The position numbers and the translations under genes were made by a program. Under the pieces are notes generated by a model that saw only the letters and a list, made by a program, of their open reading frames with translations, made no database searches and was not told the DNA's origin. 24,941 bases of DNA, from NCBI GenBank assembly GCA_902489595.1, contig CABUAS010000016.1, forward strand, positions 1 to 24,941. Reading direction: 5' to 3'. Shown here one piece after another: positions 1-7,039 of this stretch; positions within the stretch are counted from its first letter, which is position 1; every line of letters starts with the position of its first letter. The stretch is from an uncultured Oscillospiraceae bacterium. GTDB taxonomy: Bacteria > Bacillota > Clostridia > Oscillospirales > Acutalibacteraceae.

Positions 1-9
1 TAGCAACAA

Positions 10-34
10 CAAAACGGGTTGGAAAAACCAACCC
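10..34 (-). terminator. Rho-independent terminator of the lipoprotein operon
   Basis: A 7-bp GC-rich stem (GGGTTGG at 16-22 with CCAACCC at 28-34, 5-nt loop) lies just past the stop of the lipoprotein gene. Read on the minus strand it is followed by GTTTTGTTGTT. The position and T-rich tail fit an intrinsic terminator for the leftward four-gene operon. It also resembles the hairpin repeats elsewhere in the window, but its tail (CTCAC) differs from theirs. Confidence 0.65.
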
Positions 35-48
35 TCACACAAATTTAT

Positions 49-948
49 TTATAAATCGATTTTTATGTCGCCGTTTTCGGTTTTTACATTAAGTGTATTA
101 CCGTCAACTTTATAAGAAATTGAACTTCTCAGCTGTGAAAAATCATTATTGCCGTCATCAAAAACAACCCCGTCGCCATTGCGGTAACGAACATCAGTAA
201 AGCCATCTGACGCAAGGCCATTATAATCAAGTGCAAAATAGCAAAGCGCCTCGCCTTTGTTTTTATCAGCCTCAAAGAAAGGATTGAAAATATAATTCAT
301 TCCTTTGAAAGAAGTTTCGGTCATAAATGCAATACCGTCTTCATTTGTTGATTTGACTACAGAGGCTTTAATGCCTGCCTGATTAAGAAGATACGAAAAA
401 GCGCCTGCCAAAGATGAAGAATATCCCGATGAATTTATAATTAATTCATAAACAGTATTGCTCTGATACTTTATTACGGTATTTTTTGTAATATAGGAAT
501 ACAGATTCAGAACAAGAACATTAGGACTGACCGTTCCAAAACCGCAGTCGGTTAAAATCTTATTAACTTTGTCAGTAAACTCTGAAACAAGACTTAAATG
601 AGTTTCGGTATCATTTTTATAAGTTATTGAAACGCCTGTATTATCCGACTTTATATCTAATTTGCCGACGAGATAGGAAAGCGGAAAATCAGAATAAAAC
701 AAACGGTTAACATCGTCAATTAATGTAGTATTGAAATTTGCCTCGGTTTCTCCGTTCAGAACAGCGCTGCACAGCGTTTCATAAGCACGAATAGAACTCT
801 GACTTAAATAACTGTTGCTTTCATCTGTTGTAATTGTAAGTGAAACAGGTTCAGAAGTCGGCTCTTCGTCACTATCATTATTTGAACAGCCTGCGAATAT
901 GCAGAATATCAAAGAAAGAGAAAGAATTAAAGATAATACTTTTTTCAT
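49..948 (-). CDS. Lipoprotein with a degenerate transglutaminase-like core
   Basis: Predicted exported lipoprotein of 299 aa. A hydrophobic signal peptide ends in the lipobox FAG-C, with Cys21 as the lipidated residue, followed by an acidic Ser/Thr-rich linker. Residues about 145-250 look like a transglutaminase/protease-like fold: a YELI..SSGYSSSLAGAF segment, then YLLNQAGI, then a strand ending FNPFFE. In active members these positions carry the catalytic Cys, His and Asp; here Ser177 sits at the Cys position, no His precedes the last strand, and Asn222 replaces the Asp, so it is probably non-catalytic. ATG at 948 is preferred over an upstream in-frame TTG because GGAAGG lies 7 nt before it; this ribosome site overlaps the stop of the upstream maturase gene. 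Exact function is unknown; the fold call is inference from motif spacing. Confidence 0.85.
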   Translation of the reverse strand: MKKVLSLILSLSLIFCIFAGCSNNDSDEEPTSEPVSLTITTDESNSYLSQSSIRAYETLCSAVLNGETEANFNTTLIDDVNRLFYSDFPLSYLVGKLDIKSDNTGVSITYKNDTETHLSLVSEFTDKVNKILTDCGFGTVSPNVLVLNLYSYITKNTVIKYQSNTVYELIINSSGYSSSLAGAFSYLLNQAGIKASVVKSTNEDGIAFMTETSFKGMNYIFNPFFEADKNKGEALCYFALDYNGLASDGFTDVRYRNGDGVVFDDGNNDFSQLRSSISYKVDGNTLNVKTENGDIKIDL

Positions 949-952
949 ATTG

Positions 953-2035
953 TTACCTTCCAATCATATTTTTCATCATATCAACTGATGATGAAAAGAA
1001 TTTTTTATATGCACTGCAATAATCACAATCAAGCCTTTGCCGTTTACAGCCGCCGCCCCTGCACAAAGCAAAATAATCACAGTTTCTGCATTTATCATCA
1101 ACTGTACAGCCTGATTTGAGAAAATCCTTAAAAACAGCTCCCCTGCTCATTTCAAGAAAAGAATTATCATTAATATTTCCGAGTTCAAACTCATCTGTAC
1201 AGAAGAAATCACAGGGGTAAACCGTACCATCGCCCTCGACAACAAACTGCGGAGAACAAAAACCGTTCATACTGCACTGCTCGGCATTGCCGCCTGAAAG
1301 GAGCATCAAATAATTATCAAAGCTTCGAACCGATATGCGGCTTCCTCTCATATTTGAGTTAAAATAAAGTCTGAATGTTTTTTCAAGAAATTCGGCATAA
1401 TCATTTTTATTCATATATAAATCATCGTCAGCCTGCTTATCAAGCGGTTTCAGGCAGTTTATATACTGAAAGTCAAAAATATCATTCTGTTTCATAAATC
1501 TGAAATGCTCTCTGCCAGAAAGCGCAAGATTTTTCGTGACAACAGATAGAATATTGAACCGAACATTATGCTTTTTCAAAAGCGAAACAGTGTTCATAAC
1601 ATCAGAAAAAGACGCTCTGCCGTCAGGGTAAACTCTGTATTGATTCTGCATTTCATTACCGTCAAGCGAGATGCCGACAAGAAAATTGTTTTCCTTAAAA
1701 AAGATACACCAATCATCGTCAAGCAAAGTACCGTTTGACTGAAAGCAAAAAGATATAGATGAATTCTGACTGTTTTCTTTTTGGCATATCTGCACAAATT
1801 CCTTATAAAAATCAAGACCGCGAAGTGACGGCTCACCGCCCTGAAAAGTAAAAACAACAGGCGTTCCCTTAGCAAGCGAAAATACCGATTGAATAATATT
1901 AAATGCAGTTTCAACCGTCATAAAGCCTTTAGAATATTCCTGCCTGTCCTTAGCGAGTGACGAGTAAAAGCAGTATTTGCATTTCAAATTACAGAGTGAT
2001 GATGCAGGCTTGAGCATTACAGATACTGCCATCAT
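953..2035 (-). CDS. Radical SAM protein, anaerobic sulfatase-maturase family
   Basis: 360-aa radical SAM/SPASM enzyme closely resembling clostridial anSME, which oxidises a Cys or Ser in sulfatases to formylglycine. Seen: the SAM-cluster motif C15-x3-C19-x2-C22, QGGEP at 65-69, QYINCLKP near 190 (anSME has QFINCLDP), and the SPASM cysteines C254, C260, C275, C316, C319, C325, C330 and C337/C340. Asp276 in YPCDFF matches the anSME catalytic Asp. Length matches the family (about 370). The start ATG overlaps the sirtuin stop (ATGA); a second ATG directly follows with better spacing from GAGGTGAG, so the protein may start one residue later. No sulfatase lies in the window, and I find no C/S-x-P/A-x-R maturation motif in the neighbouring lipoprotein, so the target is unknown. 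Confidence 0.88.
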   Translation of the reverse strand: MMAVSVMLKPASSLCNLKCKYCFYSSLAKDRQEYSKGFMTVETAFNIIQSVFSLAKGTPVVFTFQGGEPSLRGLDFYKEFVQICQKENSQNSSISFCFQSNGTLLDDDWCIFFKENNFLVGISLDGNEMQNQYRVYPDGRASFSDVMNTVSLLKKHNVRFNILSVVTKNLALSGREHFRFMKQNDIFDFQYINCLKPLDKQADDDLYMNKNDYAEFLEKTFRLYFNSNMRGSRISVRSFDNYLMLLSGGNAEQCSMNGFCSPQFVVEGDGTVYPCDFFCTDEFELGNINDNSFLEMSRGAVFKDFLKSGCTVDDKCRNCDYFALCRGGGCKRQRLDCDYCSAYKKFFSSSVDMMKNMIGR

Positions 2036-2745
2036 CTCACCTCAATTTGTGACAAAACTTTGCCCACACTGTCGTGTATTACAAGATCGGCAGAGCTGTC
2101 TGCCGCTGTTTCATCTCTGTTAATAAGAACGAAATATTTTCCTCTGAAATACCTGATAAAGCCTGCCGCCGGATAAACTGTAAGGCTTGTGCCTGCAACG
2201 ATAAGGCAGTCGGCATTTGAAATGGCATTTACTGCACCGTTTACGGTATTATTGTCAAGACCTTCTTCGTAAAGAACGACATCGGGTTTCACAAGACCGC
2301 CGCATTTATCACATTTCGGAACGCCGTTTGAATTTGCGATATAGTCAGCATCAAAGAATTTACCGCATTTTGTGCAGTAATTTCGCAGTGTTGAACCGTG
2401 AAGTTCAAAGACCGTTTTACTGCCTGCTTTCTGGTGCAGTCCGTCAATATTCTGCGTAACGACCGCAGAAAGTTTACCTGATTTTTCAAGTTCCGCAAGT
2501 TTCAGATGAGCAGGATTTGGCTCAGCATCAGTGCAAATCAGTTTATCACGGTAAAAATTGTAAAAATAATCTGTATGATTACAAAAGAAGGTGTGCGACA
2601 GTATTTCCTCAGGCGGATAATCATATTTCTGATTATAAAGTCCGTCAACAGACCTGAAATCGGGAATTCCGCTTTCTGTTGAAACACCTGCACCGCCGAA
2701 AAAGACTATATTTTCACTGTCGTCAATAATCTGCTGAAGTGTCAT
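2032..2745 (-). CDS. cobB: NAD-dependent protein deacylase, Sir2 family
   Basis: 237-aa sirtuin that removes acyl groups from lysines using NAD+, giving nicotinamide and O-acyl-ADP-ribose. Seen: NAD-binding GAGVSTESGIPDFR at 18-31, QNID at 98-101, catalytic His116 in ELHGS, a four-Cys zinc site (C124, C127, C145, C148), and GTSLTVYPAAG near 186-196. The length is typical of bacterial CobB/SrtN proteins. AAGGAG lies 5 nt before the ATG, merged with the stop of the upstream tautomerase gene (TAAGGAG), which implies coupled translation. The gene overlaps the radical SAM gene by 4 nt. The acyl class removed cannot be told from sequence alone. Confidence 0.95.
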   Translation of the reverse strand: MTLQQIIDDSENIVFFGGAGVSTESGIPDFRSVDGLYNQKYDYPPEEILSHTFFCNHTDYFYNFYRDKLICTDAEPNPAHLKLAELEKSGKLSAVVTQNIDGLHQKAGSKTVFELHGSTLRNYCTKCGKFFDADYIANSNGVPKCDKCGGLVKPDVVLYEEGLDNNTVNGAVNAISNADCLIVAGTSLTVYPAAGFIRYFRGKYFVLINRDETAADSSADLVIHDSVGKVLSQIEVR

Positions 2746-2754
2746 AAGAACTCC

Positions 2755-3093
2755 TTAAAAATTCATATTATTCCAGCCCCACTGGGTTGAGCCGTTATAT
2801 TTTACATAAAGTTTATCGGGTGCGATTCCGAGTTCTTTTTCAAAAATTCTGCACATTGCTTCGGTCATTTCTTCACACTGAGCATCTGTTGACTGACCGA
2901 ACACGGATATATCGACAAAAGCCATCGGCGCAGTTTCACCCTTGAAATACATATCATACTTATCATTAAAAGCAAGCATAAGCCAACTTTCGTTTTTGCC
3001 GAGAATTTCAATAGCCCTACCTAATTCGAATTTAAGAGCGAGTTTCTTTTCCTCGGTAAGCTTTGTATTTGTAATTGTGTTAATGAACGGCAT
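2755..3093 (-). CDS. MIF-like tautomerase
   Basis: 112-aa member of the tautomerase superfamily, closer to macrophage migration inhibitory factor (MIF) than to 4-oxalocrotonate tautomerases (about 60 aa). Seen: Pro2 directly after the initiator Met (the catalytic N-terminal Pro once Met is removed), Lys33 matching MIF Lys32, VDISVFG at 60-66 matching the MIF Ile64 region, Tyr99 near the MIF Tyr95 position, and the C-terminal GWNNMNF matching the MIF GWNNSTF signature. MIF proteins form trimers and tautomerise phenylpyruvate-like compounds; the natural bacterial substrate is not established. It is the first gene of the operon, with GAGG 8 nt before the ATG. Bacterial MIF homologues are uncommon but known. 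Confidence 0.88.
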   Translation of the reverse strand: MPFINTITNTKLTEEKKLALKFELGRAIEILGKNESWLMLAFNDKYDMYFKGETAPMAFVDISVFGQSTDAQCEEMTEAMCRIFEKELGIAPDKLYVKYNGSTQWGWNNMNF

Positions 3094-3110
3094 AACAAAA
3101 ACCTCTTTAT

Positions 3111-3139
3111 TTTAAAATTAATTTAGTATATAATATAAT
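3111..3139 (+). promoter_or_regulatory. Candidate mnmA promoter
   Basis: TTTAAA (3111-3116), a 17-nt spacer and TATAAT (3134-3139). Two more TATAAT hexamers (3129-3134 and 3148-3153) lie in the same AT-rich tract, so the exact -10 is uncertain. It interleaves with the leftward promoter, so the two transcripts start within about 15 nt of each other. Confidence 0.45.
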
Positions 3140-3166
3140 TATAAGATTATAATCAGTTTAAGTCAA
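3138..3166 (-). promoter_or_regulatory. Sigma-A promoter of the MIF-sirtuin-maturase-lipoprotein operon
   Basis: On the minus strand TTGACT (3166-3161) is followed by a 17-nt spacer and a perfect TATAAT (3143-3138). Transcription should start near 3131, giving a leader of about 40 nt before the tautomerase ATG. Confidence 0.8.
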
Positions 3167-3185
3167 CAAAATGGTGATAAAGATA

Positions 3186-4211
3186 ATGGAAAAAATTTTA
3201 ATTGCGCTGTCAGGAGGAATGGATTCCTCTGTTGCGGCAGGAATTTTAAGTAAAGAATATGACTGCATAGGTGCTACGATGAAACTTTATTGCAGCAATG
3301 AGCAGGATATAGCCGATGCGGAAAATATATGCAAAAAATTCGGTATTCCTTTTAAACTGCTTGATTACAAAGAACTGTTTGAAAGCACAGTTATCAAAAA
3401 TTTTATTGATACATATGAAAAAGGCGGAACGCCGAATCCCTGTGTTGTCTGCAACATAAAGCTGAAATTCGGTGCAATGCTTGACGAGGCAAACAAACTT
3501 GGGTGCAGTAAAATTGCAACGGGTCACTATGCAAATATTGAGTACAAAAACGGCAGATACTGCATAAAAAAAGCCGCTGATTTAAAAAAGGATCAGAGCT
3601 ATGTTTTATATGGACTTAATCAAGAGCAGTTATCAAAAACTGTTTTCCCCTTAGGAAATTATACTAAAGACGAAGCAAGAGGCATTGCCGAAAATTTTGA
3701 TTTATCAACAAGGCACAAAAAAGAAAGTATGGATATTTGCTTTGTGCCTGACGGCGATTATTTCGGTTTTATCAAAAACTACACGGGCAAAGATTTCCCA
3801 CACGGTCATTTTAAAGACAAACAGGGCAACATTTTGGGCGAGCACGTGGGTATTATTAAATACACAATCGGGCAGAGAAAAGGGCTCGGGCTTGCACTGC
3901 CTAAGCCGATGTACGTCCGCAAAAAAGATGTTGAAAACAATGAGGTAATACTCTGCACAAACGAAGAGCTTTTTGAAAACAAGGTTAAAGTTGAAAATTT
4001 CAACTGGGTAAGCATTGAAAAGCCTAAAAGTGAAATCAGGGCAAAAGCAAAAATCAGATATAATATGCAGGAGCAGCCCTGCACCGTCTGCCCCGAGGAA
4101 AACGAAAATGTAAAGATAATTTTCGACGAACCGCAAAGAGCGGTTACAAAAGGACAGTCAGCAGTAGTTTATGACGGCGATTATGTTATCGGCGGCGGAA
4201 TAATTGTATAG
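3186..4211 (+). CDS. mnmA: tRNA-specific 2-thiouridylase MnmA
   Basis: 341-aa enzyme that adenylates U34 of tRNA-Lys/Glu/Gln and inserts sulfur to give 2-thiouridine, normally supplied by a cysteine desulfurase (none in this window). Seen: PP-loop SGGMDSS at 9-15, NPCVVCN with Cys89 at the position of E. coli Cys102, KKESMDICFVPDG with Cys185 matching Cys199, then GQRKGLGL and the C-terminal beta domain ending VIGGGIIV. The length is slightly short for the family (about 360). The ATG at 3186 is chosen over an in-frame ATG at 3171 because GGTGAT lies 7 nt before it. It is monocistronic: divergent from the tautomerase operon and convergent with azlCD. Confidence 0.95.
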   Translation: MEKILIALSGGMDSSVAAGILSKEYDCIGATMKLYCSNEQDIADAENICKKFGIPFKLLDYKELFESTVIKNFIDTYEKGGTPNPCVVCNIKLKFGAMLDEANKLGCSKIATGHYANIEYKNGRYCIKKAADLKKDQSYVLYGLNQEQLSKTVFPLGNYTKDEARGIAENFDLSTRHKKESMDICFVPDGDYFGFIKNYTGKDFPHGHFKDKQGNILGEHVGIIKYTIGQRKGLGLALPKPMYVRKKDVENNEVILCTNEELFENKVKVENFNWVSIEKPKSEIRAKAKIRYNMQEQPCTVCPEENENVKIIFDEPQRAVTKGQSAVVYDGDYVIGGGIIV

Positions 4212-4245
4212 AAAAAACGGCGGATGATTAAATCATTCGCCGTTT
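4212..4245. terminator. Bidirectional terminator between mnmA and azlCD
   Basis: A 15-bp stem (from AAACGGCGG at 4215 to CGCCGTTT ending 4245, one G-U pair) lies between convergent genes. The minus-strand read ends in TTTTTT and serves azlCD. The plus-strand tail (ATCTTAT) is weaker but could still stop mnmA transcripts. Confidence 0.82.
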
Positions 4246-4248
4246 ATC

Positions 4249-4584
4249 TTATATAAATACGAAATGGATTAAGAGCATATACCCGATTGTGCCGACTGCA
4301 ATACTCAGAAGTGTGTTCTTCTTCCAAAGATGAACACCTGCCGTTGCAAGACCTGCAATAAGCTGAGGAATAATAACATTTACATCGCCTTTTGTAAAAT
4401 CCTTAAAGCAATAAATAATCAGAACACCGATAATTGCAACAGGAAGAATATCACCGAGATATTTTACAAAAGCAGGCACTTCTTTTTTGCCGCCGAACAA
4501 AGCGAAAGGAAACAGCCTTGTGGCAAAAGTACATACTGACGCAACAAGAATGATGATAACCGCCTGTGCAGTTGTAAGAGCCAT
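4249..4584 (-). CDS. azlD: AzlD-type branched-chain amino acid exporter small subunit
   Basis: 111-aa integral membrane protein with about four hydrophobic segments, including an early TRLFPFALFGGKK loop typical of AzlD/YgaH proteins. With AzlC it forms an exporter of branched-chain amino acids (BrnFE-like). Length is normal for the family. AAGGAG lies 11 nt before the ATG, inside the end of azlC; one base separates the azlC stop from this start, so the two are co-translated. No regulator gene is adjacent. The substrate is inferred from the family, not shown by sequence. Confidence 0.88.
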   Translation of the reverse strand: MALTTAQAVIIILVASVCTFATRLFPFALFGGKKEVPAFVKYLGDILPVAIIGVLIIYCFKDFTKGDVNVIIPQLIAGLATAGVHLWKKNTLLSIAVGTIGYMLLIHFVFI

Positions 4585-4585
4585 A

Positions 4586-5299
4586 TTACACCACGCTCCT
4601 TTCTGCAGTAAAATATCTTTTCAGAACAGAAAGAAGAAGAACGGTAATTACAAGGCTCGGCAAAAGGAAATTATCTGCACCGAAAATCACAAGGCAGATG
4701 ACTGCCGAAAAAATTCCGAGCACGCCGACAAGCTTCATTCTACCTTTCTGCCCTTTCATTAAATCAATAAAAATTACGATAAAAAGCGCGGTCATCGAAA
4801 AGTCAACACCTGTAAAATCAATCGGTATCAGCTGACAGGCAACAGAACCGATAACTGAGCCGAATATCCAGTAAAGATGATCAAGCTCGCCGATTATAAA
4901 ACGTGCACGGGGCTCGTCTACCCCGTCGGGAACATCATTGAATGACGTGTTAACGGAGTATGTTTCGTCTGTAAGCGTAAAAATGGTGAACGGATAGCGC
5001 CATCCGCCTTTTTTGAATTTATCAACAAAAGACAGACCGTAAAACATATGCCTTGAATTTATAAACAATGTCATCATTGCAACGGTAGGAATTCCTGCAC
5101 CCGATGCAAGCAGATTGACAAGCAGAAACTGACCCGAGCCTGCATACACTATTACTGAAATAAAAATTGCCCAAAGCCAGTTATACCCTGCCTCATAGAG
5201 CATAATGCCGAAGGCAGAGCCGAGAAAAAGATAGCCGAAAAATACGGGCAGCGATTTCTTAAAAGCAAATTTAAAGGTTTTTATTTTATTATTTTTCAT
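4586..5299 (-). CDS. azlC: AzlC-type branched-chain amino acid exporter large subunit
   Basis: 237-aa polytopic membrane protein. Seen: the AzlC-family N-terminal region with GYLFLGSAFGIMLYEAG, VYAGSGQFLLVNLLASGAG and FINSRHMFYGLSF, and several further hydrophobic helices. It is the main channel-forming subunit with AzlD. A weak GGTGAA precedes the ATG. The gene has its own promoter and shares the upstream gap with divergent ppa. Excess branched-chain amino acids or analogues are the likely cargo, which makes an interesting neighbour for the T-box-controlled oxidoreductase operon nearby, though no physical link is shown. Confidence 0.92.
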   Translation of the reverse strand: MKNNKIKTFKFAFKKSLPVFFGYLFLGSAFGIMLYEAGYNWLWAIFISVIVYAGSGQFLLVNLLASGAGIPTVAMMTLFINSRHMFYGLSFVDKFKKGGWRYPFTIFTLTDETYSVNTSFNDVPDGVDEPRARFIIGELDHLYWIFGSVIGSVACQLIPIDFTGVDFSMTALFIVIFIDLMKGQKGRMKLVGVLGIFSAVICLVIFGADNFLLPSLVITVLLLSVLKRYFTAERSVV

Positions 5300-5320
5300 A
5301 ACATTTCACCAACGCAGTCT

Positions 5321-5349
5321 ATTATACAAAAACAGACGGTAAGTTGCAA
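5321..5349 (-). promoter_or_regulatory. azlCD promoter
   Basis: Minus-strand TTGCAA (5349-5344), 17-nt spacer, TATAAT (5326-5321). Expected start near 5314, leaving only about 15 nt before the azlC ATG, so no room for a leader-based control element. Confidence 0.75.
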
Positions 5350-5356
5350 CAAAATG

Positions 5357-5385
5357 TTGTAATTGCGAGCAAAAAATGATAAAAT
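5357..5385 (+). promoter_or_regulatory. ppa promoter
   Basis: TTGTAA (5357-5362), 17-nt spacer, TAAAAT (5380-5385) with an upstream TG giving an extended -10. It lies 8 nt from the azlCD -35 box, so the two divergent promoters are back to back. Confidence 0.72.
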
Positions 5386-5410
5386 AAAGGCAGACAAAGG
5401 AGGAATTACG

Positions 5411-5944
5411 ATGAATATATGGCATGATATATCTCCGAAAAGGATAAAAAAAGATAAATTTTATGCTGTAATTGAAATTTCAAAGGGCGGCAAAAACAAA
5501 TATGAACTTGACAAAGACACAGGTATGCTGAAACTCGACCGTGTGCTTTTCACATCAACACACTACCCTGCAAACTACGGCTTTATTCCGAGAACATATG
5601 CAAGTGACAAAGACCCGCTTGACGTGCTTGTGCTTTGCAGTGAGCAGATTCAGCCGATGACGATTGTTGAATGTATGCCGATTGGCGTTTTGATTATGGA
5701 CGACAGCGGCGCAAGAGACGAGAAAATCATTGCAGTACCTGTTAACGACCCGAACTACAACTGTTATACAAATATTGACCAGTTACCTGCACATTATTTT
5801 GATGAAATCAAGCATTTCTTTGAAGTTTACAAAACGCTTGAAAAGGGCAAGCCGACATCAGTGCTTGAGGTTGACGACAGACCCGTAGCCGAGGAAATTA
5901 TTGAAAAATGCATGGAAGAATACATAAGAAAATTTCAGATGTGA
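5411..5944 (+). CDS. ppa: Family I inorganic pyrophosphatase
   Basis: 177-aa soluble Mg2+-dependent enzyme that hydrolyses pyrophosphate released by biosynthetic reactions. Seen: the family signature DKDPLDVLV at 66-74 with its metal-binding aspartates, YPANYGFIPRTYA just before it, and ND-PNYN with further acidic ligands near 115-120. The length matches family I (about 175) and excludes the larger family II Mn enzymes. Start at 5411 rather than an earlier in-frame codon because AAGGAGG lies about 7 nt upstream; the longer form would begin inside the promoter. Monocistronic. Confidence 0.96.
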   Translation: MNIWHDISPKRIKKDKFYAVIEISKGGKNKYELDKDTGMLKLDRVLFTSTHYPANYGFIPRTYASDKDPLDVLVLCSEQIQPMTIVECMPIGVLIMDDSGARDEKIIAVPVNDPNYNCYTNIDQLPAHYFDEIKHFFEVYKTLEKGKPTSVLEVDDRPVAEEIIEKCMEEYIRKFQM

Positions 5945-5956
5945 TAAGCAAAAAGA

Positions 5957-5984
5957 CAACCCCGCCGTTAATTCGGCGGGGTTG
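5957..5984. terminator. Bidirectional terminator between ppa and the oxidoreductase operon
   Basis: An 11-bp perfect stem (CAACCCCGCCG at 5957-5967 with CGGCGGGGTTG at 5974-5984, 6-nt loop). The minus read ends TCTTTTTG and the plus read ends ATTATTTG. It sits between two convergent operons. Confidence 0.88.
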
Positions 5985-5990
5985 ATTATT

Positions 5991-6016
5991 TGTAAAGGTC
6001 GATGCCATCATCGACC
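5991..6016 (-). repeat. YYTAC-tailed palindromic repeat, copy 1 (GTCGATG stem)
   Basis: Perfect 8-bp stem GGTCGATG / CATCGACC with a 4-nt loop. On the minus strand it is followed by TTTACA. The same stem recurs at 13553-13578 with a CCTAC tail. It lies head to head with copy 2. Confidence 0.75.
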
Positions 6017-6023
6017 AAAAAAC

Positions 6024-6050
6024 GGGAGGGCACAGAGACCCTCCCCTACA
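6024..6050 (+). repeat. YYTAC-tailed palindromic repeat, copy 2 (GGGAGGG stem)
   Basis: GGGAGGG (6024-6030), 8-nt loop CACAGAGA, CCCTCCC (6039-6045), tail CTACA. Nearly identical copies lie at 9481, 13597 and 21696. It falls in the 3' region of the oxidoreductase operon. Confidence 0.85.
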
Positions 6051-6084
6051 GATCAATTTGCGTTATAAACACCGCACTCTTAAG

Positions 6085-7026
6085 TTATGCGCCCATAAAG
6101 CGGGTGCAGCGGTTTGTGAGTTCGTCCCAGCGGCGGTCTACTTCCTTTTGGAAAGCTTCGATCATCCACTCGTTTTCGGGCTTGAACATATGCTTGAATC
6201 TGCCCTGCTTTGAAAGCCATTCTTCAATCGGAACGTATCTCTTAGGCTCATAGTTCAGAGTCCATACACCGTCCACAACCTCGAAAAGAGGCCAGTAGCG
6301 TGTTTCAACTGCAAGTTTGCAGATTTCCATAATATCCCATGTATTATATCTCCAGCCACGTGGGCACGGTGCCATAATATTGAGGAATGCAGCGCCCTTT
6401 GTATAAATAGCCTTTTCGGACTTGATATGCAAATCACGGAAGTTCTGAACAAATGTTGTCTGCGCAACATAAGGAACTTTATGCTCTGCGATGATTGCAG
6501 CAAGATCCTTTCTGTACTGCGGCTTGCCGTTTGACTGAGAGCCGACAGGAGTTGTAGTTGTATCAGCAAACATAGGTGTAGCAGATGAACGCTGAATACC
6601 TGTGTTCATATAAGCGCCGTTATCGTAGCAGACATACACCATATCGTGACCACGCTCCATAGCGCCCGAAAGCGACTGAAAACCGATATCGTATGTACCG
6701 CCGTCACCGCCGAAGGTGATGAACTTATATGTATCATCAAGCTTGCCTTTACGCTTTAAAACGTTGTATGCACCCTCAACGCCGCTCATTGTTGCGCCTG
6801 CATTTTCAAACGCATTATGAATATAACTATCCTTATAAGAAGTAAAAGGATACATAAATGAAGATACTTCAAGACAGCCTGTTGCATTGCCGACTACTGC
6901 CTTATCACCCGGCTTGATTGCCTTGAGCACATTTCTTACTGCGATTGTACCGCCGCAGCCTGCGCACATTCTGTGACCGCCTGCAAGGCGCTCTTCTCTT
7001 GCTACATATTCTTTGAAATTATACAT
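6085..7026 (-). CDS. porB: 2-oxoacid:ferredoxin oxidoreductase, beta (TPP) subunit
   Basis: 313-aa TPP-binding subunit of a four-subunit pyruvate/2-ketoisovalerate:ferredoxin oxidoreductase, which interconverts 2-oxoacid + CoA with acyl-CoA + CO2 and reduced ferredoxin. Seen: Fe-S ligands C21-x2-C24, C51 and C221 (APCPRGW), and the TPP/Mg motif GGDGGTYDIG at 106-115 followed by YDNGAYMNTG at 134-143. The length and cysteine pattern match POR/VOR beta chains and exclude indolepyruvate oxidoreductase, whose TPP domain is fused to the alpha part. A GGGGGT ribosome site precedes the ATG. Last gene of the operon. The symbol follows pyruvate-type naming; the substrate could instead be a branched-chain 2-oxoacid (see the T-box). 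Confidence 0.9.
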   Translation of the reverse strand: MYNFKEYVAREERLAGGHRMCAGCGGTIAVRNVLKAIKPGDKAVVGNATGCLEVSSFMYPFTSYKDSYIHNAFENAGATMSGVEGAYNVLKRKGKLDDTYKFITFGGDGGTYDIGFQSLSGAMERGHDMVYVCYDNGAYMNTGIQRSSATPMFADTTTTPVGSQSNGKPQYRKDLAAIIAEHKVPYVAQTTFVQNFRDLHIKSEKAIYTKGAAFLNIMAPCPRGWRYNTWDIMEICKLAVETRYWPLFEVVDGVWTLNYEPKRYVPIEEWLSKQGRFKHMFKPENEWMIEAFQKEVDRRWDELTNRCTRFMGA

Positions 7027-7039
7027 TGAAAAGACCCCC

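Noticed and set aside
5321..5385. Shared -35 between azlC and ppa, like the one at 18145
   Set aside because: TTGCAA at 5344-5349 serves azlC, but ppa has its own TTGTAA at 5357 with correct spacing; from 5344 no -10 lies at 17 nt on the plus strand.
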